From: Dyella silvae
Lineage (GTDB): Bacteria; Pseudomonadota; Gammaproteobacteria; Xanthomonadales; Rhodanobacteraceae
NCBI RefSeq assembly: GCF_026421305.1
Contig: NZ_JAPJBQ010000002.1
Span: 434,001 to 498,000 of the forward strand
Reading direction: 5' to 3'
DNA: 64,000 bases
A program made the translations under genes and the position numbers. Under the pieces are notes generated by a model. That model saw only the letters and a list, made by a program, of their open reading frames with translations. It searched no databases and was not told the origin of the DNA. The stretch's first letter is position 1. The number at the start of each line of letters is the position of its first letter. Positions 26,311-36,227 of the stretch are shown one piece after another.

Positions 26311-27297
26311 ATGGCTAGCAGGGGCAGTGCACAGTCCGCGCTGGTTTTTCAGCGCGGACTGTTTCATCGACGCATTTCGATCATCTTTGGCCTGCAAATG
26401 CTGGCCATCGTGATCGCGTGCCTGATGGGTTTCTATGACGTGGCGCCGGTGGGTGCGGTGCTGGCGTTGATCGTGATCATCAGCGCGCTGGCCTGGCTTG
26501 CCGCGCGCCGCGCGTGGGCACCGGTGAGCCGGCTTGCCGAAGCGGTCAGTCGCTGGGACGAGCAGTCGCTGGATCTGGATGGCTGGCGCCCTGACCAGCT
26601 GCCGCGCCGCACCGATGCCGATGTGGCGACCTTGGCCAGCAGCTTGTATGCATTCGCCAACCGTATCGTTGGCTACAACCAGCGCGAGCGCAGCTTCACC
26701 CGCGATGCCAGCCATGAGCTGCGTAGCCCGCTCACGGTGATCAAGATGTCAGCCGACATGTTGGCGGATGATCCGTCGCTGGGCGAGTTTGGCCAGCGCT
26801 CCGTGCAGCGCATCAAGCGATCGACGCGTGAGATGGAGGCCTTGGTCGAAGCGCTGCTGATCCTCGCGCGCGAGTCGGATAACGGGCTCACGGAAGAGGA
26901 TTTCGTGGTGAACGACGTGATTCGCCACGAACTGCCAGATGTGCTGGACATGCTGGAGGGGCGCCCGATCACGCTGGAGCTCGAAGAGCCTGCGCGTTTC
27001 GCCTTGCATGGTTCGCCGCGCGTGTTCGCGGTGCTCTGCTGGCAGCTGATACGTAACGCCTGCCAGCAGGCCGAGGGCGGCACCGTGGTGATTACCGTGA
27101 TGCCCGGTGTGGTGACGGTGACGCATCGCGGAGAAACATCGACGCCGAACGGGGCCGATCGTCATGGCTTCGAACTGGCCATTGCCCAGCGCATCAGCGA
27201 GCGCTTCCATTGGCCGCTGGAGTTGCAGACGCGCGATGGTCGTCGACACATCGCGCGTATACGTTTTCCCGACTCCCAGAGCGTGGTCGCCAGCTAG
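26311..27297 (+). CDS. Sensor histidine kinase with a degenerate ATP-binding domain
   Basis: Kinase of 328 residues. Two membrane helices (about 24-42 and 47-66) are separated by only a few residues (GFYDVAPVG), so it has almost no periplasmic sensor; a HAMP-like stretch follows. The phosphoacceptor is His135 in RDASHELRSPLTVIK. The N box is recognisable (CWQLIRNACQQAEGG), but the G1 box that should read D-x-G-x-G is VTHRGET (His272 in place of Asp), and the G2 box is HGFELAI. ATG 26311 is used; TTG at 26305 is possible. It likely senses within the membrane or through a partner. Confidence 0.8.
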   Translation: MASRGSAQSALVFQRGLFHRRISIIFGLQMLAIVIACLMGFYDVAPVGAVLALIVIISALAWLAARRAWAPVSRLAEAVSRWDEQSLDLDGWRPDQLPRRTDADVATLASSLYAFANRIVGYNQRERSFTRDASHELRSPLTVIKMSADMLADDPSLGEFGQRSVQRIKRSTREMEALVEALLILARESDNGLTEEDFVVNDVIRHELPDVLDMLEGRPITLELEEPARFALHGSPRVFAVLCWQLIRNACQQAEGGTVVITVMPGVVTVTHRGETSTPNGADRHGFELAIAQRISERFHWPLELQTRDGRRHIARIRFPDSQSVVAS

Positions 27298-27301
27298 TCC
27301 T

Positions 27302-29509
27302 TTATGGCTTGCTGATCAATCCAGAGACGACGCTCCAGCCACTGGGGTATGCCCAAAAGAAACCGCCACCCTGCGTATCCGGGAAGCTCAACATTTGCGT
27401 CGAGGTAAAGTTTCCGCTGCCATCGTTTTGCCAAAGATAGAGCGTGTTGCCCGGCGCGTTCCAGAGGATGCTGGCTGCTGGTGTCGAGAACCGGTCGATC
27501 GCAGCAATATGGTAGCCGGCAGGCATAGAGTTGATCACGTAGCCCGTGCGCGCGGCGCCATTCATTGTCCAGTATCCGAACTGCTGTGTTGTGTCGTTCG
27601 TCCAGATCAAGTCAGCTTTTTGGTCGCCGTTGACGTCACCAGCACCGATCAGCTGCCAGCCAGCCGGGTAGTTGTCGCCGCGTACGCTGGTGAACCCAGC
27701 GCTACCATTGTTCATCCAGAAGTACAGGTCATTGGCGGGACTGGTCCAGACCAGATCCACATGGCCATTTCCCTCAAGGTCACCAACGGCCGCGATGTAA
27801 TAACCCGCAGCCACATTGATTGTTTGGATGCCGATTTGCCTGGCGCCATCCATGAGCCAGTAGCCAAACTGGTGCGTTGAATTGTTCATCCACAACAGGT
27901 CTGCCTTGCCGTCACCGTTGAGATCGGCAGCCCCTATGAGGGTCCAGCCGGCTGGATAGACACCCAAAGAGGTAGCGGTGAAATTGCCGCTGCCGTCATT
28001 CATCCAGATGTACAGGTCATTGGCGGCGCTAGTCCAGGCCAGGTCGGTGGCGCCATTTCCGTCGAAGTCCCCTACGGCGGCGATCCGGTAACCGGTGGCG
28101 ACCGAGACAATCTTTCCGGTTTGAGCTACCGCACCTTGGACAAGGATGGATGCGTACTGCCCTTGTGAAGGGTTCTGCAGCAACAGATCGGCTGAACCAT
28201 CACCATCAAGATCCACGTAGGGTTCCTGTCGGATATTGAATGCCGCGATCGTCGGCATGGTTTGATTCAGTGCAAGGGTCTGATTGGCCTGGACCGGGTC
28301 TCCGCAGGGATTTCCGTTGCAAAGGCTGATGGCGGGATTGGCGAAGTAGGGAACGGACTGCTGGTTACCGGTGCCGTAGGCCATGATCGTGAAGAAGCTT
28401 CCGCTGGCCAACGTCTGCCGCCAGCCATAGGCGTAGGGAAACACGCCAGGGCCAGTGGCATCGGCGATGTCATGGGCCAGACCCATGTTGTGTCCCATCT
28501 CGTGTGCAAGGGTGACGTCGAGGCAGTAGTAGCCGCCGTTAGAGCCATCACCGATCGTGGAATACCCATAGGGTGCGGATGCTGTGGTGATCGCCTGTCC
28601 ACCTGCGAAATTGAGATATCCGAGGCCGCAAACACCACCTTGGCCGCTTGATGAAAATGGGCGGACCAGACTCACCAGGTCAGCGCCAAGCATCTGGCGA
28701 CGCGCGCGTAGGGCTGCCAGCGGGCCGGTGGTGGACGTATTGATCATGTCACTGAGCACGGTGCCGTCGGCGCTGTAATCTGGATAGTTCACCTGCATCG
28801 TGCCGACCAGTCGCACATGGCCGTTGACCTGACTGTCGCTGTAAGCCTGATTGGCAACGGCGACCAGGTAGTTCAGGCGTGTAACGACCGCTGATACGGA
28901 GCCCAGCTGGGTCACCATACCCGGGGTGTAGCCCAGCAACAGGTCCACGCCAGGGCTTGTTCCCGATGTGGCCATCGCCAAAGCGGCCTGGGTACGGGGA
29001 ACGTCACTGCTGGTGGGGCTGACGGCAGGTGGCAGTACGTAGTCGATGGCCGGAGGGGCGCTTGGAACCTGCAGCACGGCACGTGCTGCAGCCGCTTGTT
29101 CGTCTTGCTTGGCGATATAAGTCTTGCCGTTCTGCGTGATCAGTCGCAGCGGCTTGCCCTGCGAGGAGAGCAAAGAGCCGAACACAGCGTCCTTACCAAA
29201 GGTGATGACAATACTGCGTTCACCATCTTTCGTGGCTACTTTGCCGATCCAGGTCTGGTTGCCGTCACGCTGTTTATCCACGCGGACGGTCTTGGCGAAA
29301 AGACGTTCGCCATCGGGGGTGGTCATCCACATCCCACCTTCGGCAAGCGCGCTTGACGCGGCATCTCGTTGGATGTCGGCAGGAAACAGGCGTTCCGTAC
29401 CCTGAAGAAAGCTGTCTTTTGCCGAGATCTGACGTACCAGTTCTGGCGCCGCAGCCACACAGTTGTTGCTGGCGGCCAGCACCAGCAACACAAAAATCAA
29501 TTTGCGCAT
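27302..29509 (-). CDS. Secreted metzincin metalloprotease with C-terminal FG-GAP/VCBS-like repeats
   Basis: Protein of 735 residues with a signal peptide (MRKLIFVLLVLAASNNCVAA). A propeptide-like region is followed by a reprolysin-like catalytic domain with the zinc motif HEMGHNMGLAHD (from His336) and the Met-turn FFTIMAYG. From about residue 450 come three to four units of about 75-100 residues, each with a calcium-loop motif DxDGxGxxD (DLDGDGSADL, DFDGNGATDL, DLNGDGKADL, DVNGDQKADL) and W(T/M)-x-x-x-(N/T)-x-L-Y segments; these look like an integrin-type beta-propeller. An extracellular protease with a binding propeller is inferred. It is convergent with the kinase gene. Confidence 0.85.
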   Translation of the reverse strand: MRKLIFVLLVLAASNNCVAAAPELVRQISAKDSFLQGTERLFPADIQRDAASSALAEGGMWMTTPDGERLFAKTVRVDKQRDGNQTWIGKVATKDGERSIVITFGKDAVFGSLLSSQGKPLRLITQNGKTYIAKQDEQAAAARAVLQVPSAPPAIDYVLPPAVSPTSSDVPRTQAALAMATSGTSPGVDLLLGYTPGMVTQLGSVSAVVTRLNYLVAVANQAYSDSQVNGHVRLVGTMQVNYPDYSADGTVLSDMINTSTTGPLAALRARRQMLGADLVSLVRPFSSSGQGGVCGLGYLNFAGGQAITTASAPYGYSTIGDGSNGGYYCLDVTLAHEMGHNMGLAHDIADATGPGVFPYAYGWRQTLASGSFFTIMAYGTGNQQSVPYFANPAISLCNGNPCGDPVQANQTLALNQTMPTIAAFNIRQEPYVDLDGDGSADLLLQNPSQGQYASILVQGAVAQTGKIVSVATGYRIAAVGDFDGNGATDLAWTSAANDLYIWMNDGSGNFTATSLGVYPAGWTLIGAADLNGDGKADLLWMNNSTHQFGYWLMDGARQIGIQTINVAAGYYIAAVGDLEGNGHVDLVWTSPANDLYFWMNNGSAGFTSVRGDNYPAGWQLIGAGDVNGDQKADLIWTNDTTQQFGYWTMNGAARTGYVINSMPAGYHIAAIDRFSTPAASILWNAPGNTLYLWQNDGSGNFTSTQMLSFPDTQGGGFFWAYPSGWSVVSGLISKP

Positions 29510-29597
29510 CGCTATCCCCCTTGATGCTTGTCTTGGACATGCCCGTCATTGGGCAATCCATTTTACGACGGAACATCCAGGGGGAGTACGCCGTGGT

Positions 29598-30950
29598 TCA
29601 GAGGCCGGGCGAGACTAGGAAATGGCAGCCTGTCTTGGCCCTGACGTCATCGACAGTCACGCCATCCTGCAGCTCGATCAGGGTAAGGCCCTTGCCCTTC
29701 TCGACCGAGAACACGCACAGGTCGGTGATGATCAGGTCCACGCACTCCTTGCCGGTGATCGGCAGGTCGCACTGATCTTTGATCTTCGGCGAACCGTCCT
29801 TCGCGGTGTGCTCCATCAGCACCACCACGCGCTTCACGCCGCTGACCAGATCCATCGCGCCGCCGGGGCCCTTGACCATCTTGCCCGGCACCATCCAGTT
29901 GGCGAGATCGCCGGTGCAGGACACTTCCAGGCCGCCGAGAATCGACAGATCGATATGGCCGCCGCGGATCATCGCGAACGACTCCGCGCTGGAGAAGAAG
30001 CTGGAGCCTGGCAGGGTGGTGATGGTCTGCTTGCCGGCATTGATCAGGTCCGGATCGACGTGCGCGTCATCCGGGAACGGGCCGATGCCGAGCAAGCCAT
30101 TTTCCGACTGCAGGGTGACGTCCATGCCCGGCGGAATGTAATTGGCTACCAGCGTCGGGATGCCGATGCCGAGGTTCACGTAGAAACCATCCTGCAGTTC
30201 CTTCGCCGCGCGTTGCGCCATGGCGGTGCGGATCGGGCTTTCCTTGCCGGTGTTGGCGCCTGCGATGGTGCGGAACTCGATGCGCTTCTCGTACGACGGG
30301 CCCTTGATGATGCGGTCCACGTAGATACCCGGCACGTGGATGTTGTCCGGCTCGAGCGTGCCGACGTCGACCAGCTCTTCCACTTCGGCCACGCAGATCT
30401 TGCCGCAGGTGGCGATCATCGGGTTGAAGTTGCGCGCGGTCTTGCGGAACACCAGGTTGCCCAGGCGGTCGCCCTTCCAGGCCTTGATGATCGAAACATC
30501 GGCATGGATCGCTTCTTCCAGCACGTACTCCTTGCCGTTGAATACCTTGGTTTCCTTGCCTTCGGCCAGCTTGGTGCCAAAGGCCGTGCGCGTATAAAAG
30601 CCGGGAATGCCGGCACCACCCGCGCGCAGCTTCTCGGCCAGTGTGCCCTGCGGTACCAGGTGCAGTTCCAGCTCGCCGGCCAACACCTGGCGTTCGAATT
30701 CCTTGTTCTCGCCCACATAAGAGGCGTACACGCGCTTCACCTGGCGCGTCTTGAGCAGCGGGCCCATGCCGAAATCATCAACGCCGGCATTGTTGCCCAC
30801 GATGGTGAGTCCCTTAGTGCCGGCCGCCAGCAGCGCCGCGATCAGGTTCTCGGGAATGCCGCACAGGCCGAAGCCGCCGGCGGCGATGGTCATGTCGTCG
30901 AACAGCAGCCCGTCGAGAGCTTGCGCCGCGCTTGCATAAACCTTGTCCAT
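29598..30950 (-). CDS. Fused 3-oxoacid (acetoacetate/succinyl) CoA-transferase, alpha-beta
   Basis: Single polypeptide of 450 residues holding both CoA-transferase subunits. The alpha part (1 to about 235) starts [16 protein letters not shown] and shows [15 protein letters not shown] and the oxyanion GAGIPGFYT. The beta part begins near [22 protein letters not shown] and contains the catalytic Glu283 in [10 protein letters not shown] and [11 protein letters not shown]. This is the SCOT (OXCT/ScoAB) family: it moves CoA between succinyl-CoA and acetoacetate in ketone-body or branched-chain use. Most bacteria encode the subunits as two genes; the fusion resembles the mitochondrial enzyme. ATG 30950 was chosen because family homology starts there. 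Confidence 0.93.
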   Translation of the reverse strand: MDKVYASAAQALDGLLFDDMTIAAGGFGLCGIPENLIAALLAAGTKGLTIVGNNAGVDDFGMGPLLKTRQVKRVYASYVGENKEFERQVLAGELELHLVPQGTLAEKLRAGGAGIPGFYTRTAFGTKLAEGKETKVFNGKEYVLEEAIHADVSIIKAWKGDRLGNLVFRKTARNFNPMIATCGKICVAEVEELVDVGTLEPDNIHVPGIYVDRIIKGPSYEKRIEFRTIAGANTGKESPIRTAMAQRAAKELQDGFYVNLGIGIPTLVANYIPPGMDVTLQSENGLLGIGPFPDDAHVDPDLINAGKQTITTLPGSSFFSSAESFAMIRGGHIDLSILGGLEVSCTGDLANWMVPGKMVKGPGGAMDLVSGVKRVVVLMEHTAKDGSPKIKDQCDLPITGKECVDLIITDLCVFSVEKGKGLTLIELQDGVTVDDVRAKTGCHFLVSPGL

Positions 30951-31114
30951 TGCGATGCCTTCTTGCAGGGGGTAGCCAGCTGCCAAGGATACGACGGAAT
31001 GGTGACCGGACACGCCTTGCAAAGGTCCGGGGGCGTTGATGCCCTGGCCCGGCCGGCCATCCGGATGAGCATGGACAAGGCGGCTGGCTATACTCCGGCC
31101 AAGGTCAAGGGAGT

Positions 31115-32164
31115 ATGTCTGTGAAGTCCAGTCGTCTTGTCGCAGCCATCGCGGCACTGGGGATGGCCTCCGTGAGCCACGCCGCATCGCCGGTGCTGGT
31201 GATCCACGGGGGCGCCGGGGTTATCAAGCGTGAGATGAGCCCCGCCAGGGACAAGGCCGTACGCGCCGCGTTGACCCTGGCACTCAAGAACGGGTATGCC
31301 CAGCTGAAGGCAGGCAAGCCGGCCGTGGATGCGGTGGCTGCCGCCATCACCGTGCTCGAGGACGACCCGAACTTCAACGCCGGCAAGGGCTCCGTCTTTA
31401 CGCACGATGGCAAAAACGAGCTGGATGCGGCGATCATGGACGGCAACACGCTGGAGGCCGGCTCCGTCGCCGGCGTACATCGCGTGAAGAACCCGATCCT
31501 GCTGGCGCGTGCCGTGATGGAGAAATCCCAGCACGTGATGCTGGTCGGCGAGGGTGCGGAAGAATTCGCCAGGCAGGCGGGCATCGAGCTGGTCGACCCT
31601 TCGTATTTCCGTACCGATGAGCGCTGGCAGCAACTGCAGAAGGCGCTGAAGGAAGATGCCGAGCACACCAAGCATTCGGACGTGGAGACGGCCAAACATT
31701 TCGGCACGGTCGGCGCCGTGGCGCTGGATGCCGATGGGCATCTCGCGGCAGGCACCTCCACCGGCGGCATGAATGACAAGCGCTGGGGCAGGGTGGGCGA
31801 TTCACCGATCATCGGCGCGGGCACCTATGCCAACTCCGGTTGTGCCGTATCCGGAACGGGCTGGGGCGAGTACTACATACGTACGGTGGCAGCGCATGAA
31901 ATCTGCATGCGCGTGACGCAGATGCGAGTGCCGCTGCGCCGTGCGGCTGCCGAGGTGATCAATCAGGAAATTCCATCGATGGGTGGCAACGGTGGCGCCA
32001 TCGCCGTGGATGCCAATGGCACCGTCACCATGCCGTTCAATACCGATGGCATGTATCGCGGCTGGATCGGTGCCGACGGCGTGCCGCATGTCGCCATCTA
32101 TGGCGATGAGGACGACGGCACCGCTGAGCCGCTGCCTGCCGCTGAAAGCAACAGCGGTCCCTGA
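31115..32164 (+). CDS. iaaA: Periplasmic isoaspartyl peptidase / L-asparaginase
   Basis: Ntn-hydrolase of 349 residues with a signal peptide ([24 protein letters not shown]). The family motifs are [13 protein letters not shown] near the N-terminus, [19 protein letters not shown], and the autocleavage site [11 protein letters not shown] in which Thr198 becomes the N-terminal nucleophile of the beta chain. [25 protein letters not shown] binds substrate. It degrades isoAsp dipeptides and asparagine. The gene stands alone, divergent from the CoA-transferase and convergent with pilY1. Confidence 0.93.
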   Translation: MSVKSSRLVAAIAALGMASVSHAASPVLVIHGGAGVIKREMSPARDKAVRAALTLALKNGYAQLKAGKPAVDAVAAAITVLEDDPNFNAGKGSVFTHDGKNELDAAIMDGNTLEAGSVAGVHRVKNPILLARAVMEKSQHVMLVGEGAEEFARQAGIELVDPSYFRTDERWQQLQKALKEDAEHTKHSDVETAKHFGTVGAVALDADGHLAAGTSTGGMNDKRWGRVGDSPIIGAGTYANSGCAVSGTGWGEYYIRTVAAHEICMRVTQMRVPLRRAAAEVINQEIPSMGGNGGAIAVDANGTVTMPFNTDGMYRGWIGADGVPHVAIYGDEDDGTAEPLPAAESNSGP

Positions 32165-32242
32165 GTCAGCCGACAGGGGGCAGAGGCGCGCCAGGCCTGT
32201 GCCTATCCTTGCTCCTGCTTGCGGTCCATCAGTTCAAGGCTA

Positions 32243-32290
32243 AGCACGCTCAGGCTTTCGGTTCCACAACCGGGTAGGCCTGAGCGTGCT
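32243..32290. terminator. Intergenic hairpin between convergent iaaA and pilY1
   Basis: Perfect 13-bp arms (32243-32255 and 32278-32290) enclose a 22-base loop that itself contains a 5-bp CGGTT/AACCG pairing. It lies between two convergent stop codons, which favours a bidirectional transcription end. No long T-run follows on either strand, so it may rely on Rho or on the structure alone. Confidence 0.55.
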
Positions 32291-32308
32291 GCGCGAAACA
32301 CTGCTCCC

Positions 32309-35300
32309 TTATTTGACGCCTTCCTGATACCAATACGTGCGCTTGCGTGTGTGGAAGCTGGGCGGCGATATCTGCTGCGCGCCAAGGGCGGAAGAGCCGT
32401 CCTGAGCACCCGCGGAGGCCTGGTTGCCGCCGCCGATCAACACGCCCACGGTCTGCATCGATGCGCCCGTGCCAATCTGCACGAAACCGAATACCGGCGA
32501 AGGCGGCATACCACCGCCATTAAATGGCACAAAGCCGTATTGGTTCAGGCCAAGCCCGGTGAGGAAGCTGACGGCATAACCGCGAGCGATACCCAGGTTG
32601 GCCTGACAGACCGGCGTCGAGCTCGGCTGCGTTGGCGTGTTGGTGCCGAAGTAGGTGTAGCCAGACACGATAAGCGGTGCATTGACGCCCTTTTCGCTGG
32701 CCTGGTAGTTGATGAAGAAACCCTGGCTCGTGCCACCCGAGGAGGACGGGGTGGTCGAGGTGTACGCCACGGGCGTCTGTCCGCTGGTGTACAGGAAGGC
32801 CAGATTGGATTCGGTAATGGGCGTCCAGGTGGTGGGTACGCTGGTGCCGGTGTTGGGATCCTGGATCGAGAAGAACGCGTTCTGTACCTGGCTGGCCGTG
32901 CCCGGCGATGCCGAGTAAAGCGGGTGTTCGCGGTCACCCGACGAAGCCACCACCACGTCATAACCTAGCGGGGTCGTCTCCACATCGGGCGGATAGAAAA
33001 ACTTGCGCGCGTTGTTGCCGGTGCCACCCAGGCTGGCCAACTGGCTGACCGACCATGCGGTGAAGCCGCCGGTCAACGGCAGATCGACGCGCCAGATATT
33101 GCCGCCTACGTCGGTGGCATACAGGCGATCCGTATAGCCGTCGCCATTGCGATCGAGCAGGGTGATGGTGGACGGTATGGAGTGTGTCATGCCGGCAACG
33201 GCCACACAGGTCCCCTTCTTGGGGGCATTGGAGCAGCTCTGCTGCGCAGCCCACAGTGGCGTGCCGGTGACGGCGTCGATCACGTAGATGGCGCGCCCCA
33301 CGCTGTCGCTGGCGGGCGGCGGGTCGCTGTCTTCGGCCGTATCGTAACCACCACCCATGATCAGCACAGGGTTGGTCTGGCCGGCAACGGACACCTGGGT
33401 AATGATCGGCTGCGACCACGCTTCGCCCAGCTCCGGCAGGTCGGCCTTGGTTTTCTCCCAGAGGAACTTAGGCGCCAGCGGATTGGTGACGTCGAACGCG
33501 TAAATGAAGCTACCGCCGCGACGGGGCGTGAGGTAGATGTACTTGGAGCCATAGGTGGTGCTGGCAGGCCGGTTATCGATGAACACCGCCGTCGAGCCAT
33601 CGAAGAAATAGTCCTTCGGTGTCGAACCGTTCGGTGGGTTGGCGCCGAACTTCGCCGAAGGACTGTTGTTGTAGAGGCGCGCAAAGCGCGGGAAGAACTC
33701 CGGCGCGACAAAGGACCACAGTTCGCCGCCTGCGGGAACCGTGACGGTGCCACTGGTGATGCTCGCCGTCTCGTTGCCATTGATGGCGTGGTACATGCCG
33801 TCGTTGGAACCGTAGAAAACCACTACACCGGTGGTGCCACCGTAGTTGATCACGGCAGGCTGCGAGTGCAGCACATCACCATGAATGGATGGGCGTGCCG
33901 TGGAGGTGTAACTGTTGGGCAGCGTGGGCGTTAACCCGTACGGGCCCGGCTCGGTTTCGTTGTTCGCCAGATCTTCGCCGCGCACCCAGTTGACCAGTGT
34001 GCTGGTACTGGGCACCGTGCTGCTCGAGGTGCCGAAGGCCGTATTGGCATTGGCTATCAGCGTCGCATTGCTGGTAGCAAACTTATCCAGCGCGGTCGTG
34101 CTGCAGGCATTCGTGCTGTTGCTGCAGGTGTAGACCGTGCGGACATCGCTTGCCAGGTTCGTGCCGCGAAGCACTTCCGCGACGGCGCCTTTCTCAACTT
34201 TCTCGCCATCGGGCGAATCGAAAGCGCCACCCGCACCAAAACTCTGTCCATTGGCTTGCCACGTGTTGTACCAGTAACCCGTGCTCGGCCACTGTGCAGT
34301 ACCCACGGTATTGGCTGCGGTGGTCCAGAAGCTCACTGCGCTCTGCGTAATGAAGCCCGTGTTGTTGTTGATGGCGAGATTGCCAGCCGAGTCCACCAGC
34401 GCTACGCCGCCGCCGCTGAAGCCCGCCTGATACTGCTTGAGATTGCCCCACCAGCGCGGCAAGAAGCTGCTCTCCGGACGGAACATGCCGTAGAAGAACT
34501 GGTTCTGGTACGTACCCTGGTTGTTTACGCTGAGCGGCAAGCTCACCGAGGAGAACACGCTGTTGACTGCCTCGACTTCGCCAAAAATCTGCAGCAAGGC
34601 ATTGACCAGTTCCTGCAGTGGATTGGCATCGTTCACGTTGACGATGAAGGCTTTGCCACCGCCATTGGACGCCATCGCCTGCATATAGGCGACTAAATTC
34701 GGATTGCTGCCGTCCGTCACGACGATGGTGTAGGTAACGATGTTCTCGATACCGCTTGGGTCCTTTCCACCGGACAGGTCGTTCTGGAACATGAAGCGAG
34801 CCCATTCCGGGCCGCCGCCTTGTCCCTGGTATTTGTTGTTGGGCGCGGGGATGGTGACTACCGCTTGCTGTGCGGAAGTCGCGCCCGCCGCCTGCAGTGG
34901 CGTCAGCCAGTCGACATTCGCGCCCGCTTTGGTATTGGTAAAGGCACCGGCGATGAAGACGTGAAAGTTCTTCCGGCAATAGTCGCTGTTGACGAGGTTG
35001 GTGTAGCTCTCGTTGGATAGACCCACCTTGGCGGCATAGTAGGCCCACACTTCCTGCAAGGCCGTACCCATATTCTCGTTGTTGGATCCGTCCGCCGTGC
35101 GATCCAGTCCCACAATGGTGGTCAACAGCGAATTCAGGTTGGTCACGCCAGCAGACGTGGGTCCGCCAATCAATGGAAGTGGCTGCGGGGCGGGGCCCGG
35201 CGAACCCATCACCGATGGCGATTTCAGCGTTGCGCCATTACCGGAAAAGGTCTGGCCCGTGTTTGCCGTGCCATCCTTCTTGATGTTGTAGCGCATCAGG

Positions 35301-35638
35301 CCAACATTGATGTTGCCGGATAGCGAGGTGCTCTGGCCGAGATCGTAGACCGCCTGGTAAAGCGCGCATTGCACAAAGCCCGCATCTTTTCCCGCGTTGT
35401 TCGATGAGGTGGGTTGCACACCATTGACGGGCGGGCAGGTAAACGTAACGGCGCCGTTCCATGCGCTGGCAGTATCCAACAAGATCATCAGATCAGGCGT
35501 GCCACCTGGTTGCGCACTGATCGGCGGCGCGTAGATGTCGATGTCCTCCGCACTGACAAACGGAGAAAGCACGGAGGCCGTCGCAGCGAGCAGCGCAACG
35601 GGCAGTACACGACGCAAGAGTTGACGATGCATGCTCAT
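32309..35638 (-). CDS. pilY1: PilY1-like type IV pilus tip adhesin
   Basis: Protein of about 1109 residues with a signal peptide (RVLPVALLAATASVLSPFVSA). The N-terminal third contains a von Willebrand A-like region (PDLMILLDTASAWNG... with a DxxxS-like motif). The C-terminal half is the PilY1 beta-propeller: GDVLHSQPAVINYG, VFYGSNDGMYHAING, LIMGGGYDTAEDSD, and the calcium loop DRNGDGYTDRLYATDVGGNIWRVDL. It is assembled with minor pilins and acts in adhesion, pilus retraction control and surface sensing. ATG 35638 gives the signal peptide directly. It is the last gene of the minor-pilin operon. Confidence 0.93.
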   Translation of the reverse strand: MSMHRQLLRRVLPVALLAATASVLSPFVSAEDIDIYAPPISAQPGGTPDLMILLDTASAWNGAVTFTCPPVNGVQPTSSNNAGKDAGFVQCALYQAVYDLGQSTSLSGNINVGLMRYNIKKDGTANTGQTFSGNGATLKSPSVMGSPGPAPQPLPLIGGPTSAGVTNLNSLLTTIVGLDRTADGSNNENMGTALQEVWAYYAAKVGLSNESYTNLVNSDYCRKNFHVFIAGAFTNTKAGANVDWLTPLQAAGATSAQQAVVTIPAPNNKYQGQGGGPEWARFMFQNDLSGGKDPSGIENIVTYTIVVTDGSNPNLVAYMQAMASNGGGKAFIVNVNDANPLQELVNALLQIFGEVEAVNSVFSSVSLPLSVNNQGTYQNQFFYGMFRPESSFLPRWWGNLKQYQAGFSGGGVALVDSAGNLAINNNTGFITQSAVSFWTTAANTVGTAQWPSTGYWYNTWQANGQSFGAGGAFDSPDGEKVEKGAVAEVLRGTNLASDVRTVYTCSNSTNACSTTALDKFATSNATLIANANTAFGTSSSTVPSTSTLVNWVRGEDLANNETEPGPYGLTPTLPNSYTSTARPSIHGDVLHSQPAVINYGGTTGVVVFYGSNDGMYHAINGNETASITSGTVTVPAGGELWSFVAPEFFPRFARLYNNSPSAKFGANPPNGSTPKDYFFDGSTAVFIDNRPASTTYGSKYIYLTPRRGGSFIYAFDVTNPLAPKFLWEKTKADLPELGEAWSQPIITQVSVAGQTNPVLIMGGGYDTAEDSDPPPASDSVGRAIYVIDAVTGTPLWAAQQSCSNAPKKGTCVAVAGMTHSIPSTITLLDRNGDGYTDRLYATDVGGNIWRVDLPLTGGFTAWSVSQLASLGGTGNNARKFFYPPDVETTPLGYDVVVASSGDREHPLYSASPGTASQVQNAFFSIQDPNTGTSVPTTWTPITESNLAFLYTSGQTPVAYTSTTPSSSGGTSQGFFINYQASEKGVNAPLIVSGYTYFGTNTPTQPSSTPVCQANLGIARGYAVSFLTGLGLNQYGFVPFNGGGMPPSPVFGFVQIGTGASMQTVGVLIGGGNQASAGAQDGSSALGAQQISPPSFHTRKRTYWYQEGVK

Positions 35639-35672
35639 GGCACGATCCCGGAAGAAAGGTGAAAAGGGGACT

Positions 35673-36227
35673 TCAATGGCATTCGGCCAGCGCGGACGGC
35701 GTGAACATACGCGCTGAAATGCCCTGGTGAAGAACGACTGCCGTTGCCGATACATTCGCGTCGGTCACCGAGGACTGCACATCCCATTGCGTGTCTGAGC
35801 AGGGGGTATTGGTATTTGTTCCAGAATTGATCTGGCCGTAGGAGGACTGCTTGGACGACATTTCGCAGGCCACGTCCGTAGCGACATTTGGATTCAGCGA
35901 GGAGCCGAGCACGGGCGTGATGGCATCGCATACCGGTGCCGCGACCTGCGCGGTGTAGGTGATGGCGGTGCCATAGAGCTTCACCTGAAGTGGGGTGGTG
36001 CCGGTAATCAGCGTCTGCGTGAAGGGCTGACTCACCACGTATTCGATGCCTTCCTGGGCCACTGACTGCGCTTCGAACTGGAACTGCTCGTTGTTGGCGA
36101 CTTTGATGTCGGAAAGGCTGGCGCCGACCATGGAGGTTGCCGAGATCATGAAGATCATCAGGAAGATCATGGTGGTGACCAGTGTGAAACCGCGCTGCAA
36201 CCGCCGGCTGGCATGCCTGCTGTTCAT
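35673..36227 (-). CDS. pilX: PilX, minor type IV pilin
   Basis: Protein of 184 residues. A short leader (MNSRHASRRLQRG) precedes the pilin cleavage site RG|FTLVTTMIFL and a hydrophobic helix of about 20 residues; the usual Glu at mature position 5 is replaced by Thr (FTLVT), as is common in PilX, and the PilX_N domain follows (ASLSDIKVANNEQFQFEAQSVAQEG). Four Cys occur in the C-terminal part. ATG 36227 overlaps the pilW stop by 4 bases, so translation is coupled. The upstream GGGAGAT is the ribosome site. Confidence 0.9.
   Translation of the reverse strand: MNSRHASRRLQRGFTLVTTMIFLMIFMISATSMVGASLSDIKVANNEQFQFEAQSVAQEGIEYVVSQPFTQTLITGTTPLQVKLYGTAITYTAQVAAPVCDAITPVLGSSLNPNVATDVACEMSSKQSSYGQINSGTNTNTPCSDTQWDVQSSVTDANVSATAVVLHQGISARMFTPSALAECH

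Noticed and set aside
29622-31124. Open frame of 500 codons on the plus strand
   Set aside because: Antisense of the fused CoA-transferase, whose catalytic motifs are clear on the minus strand.
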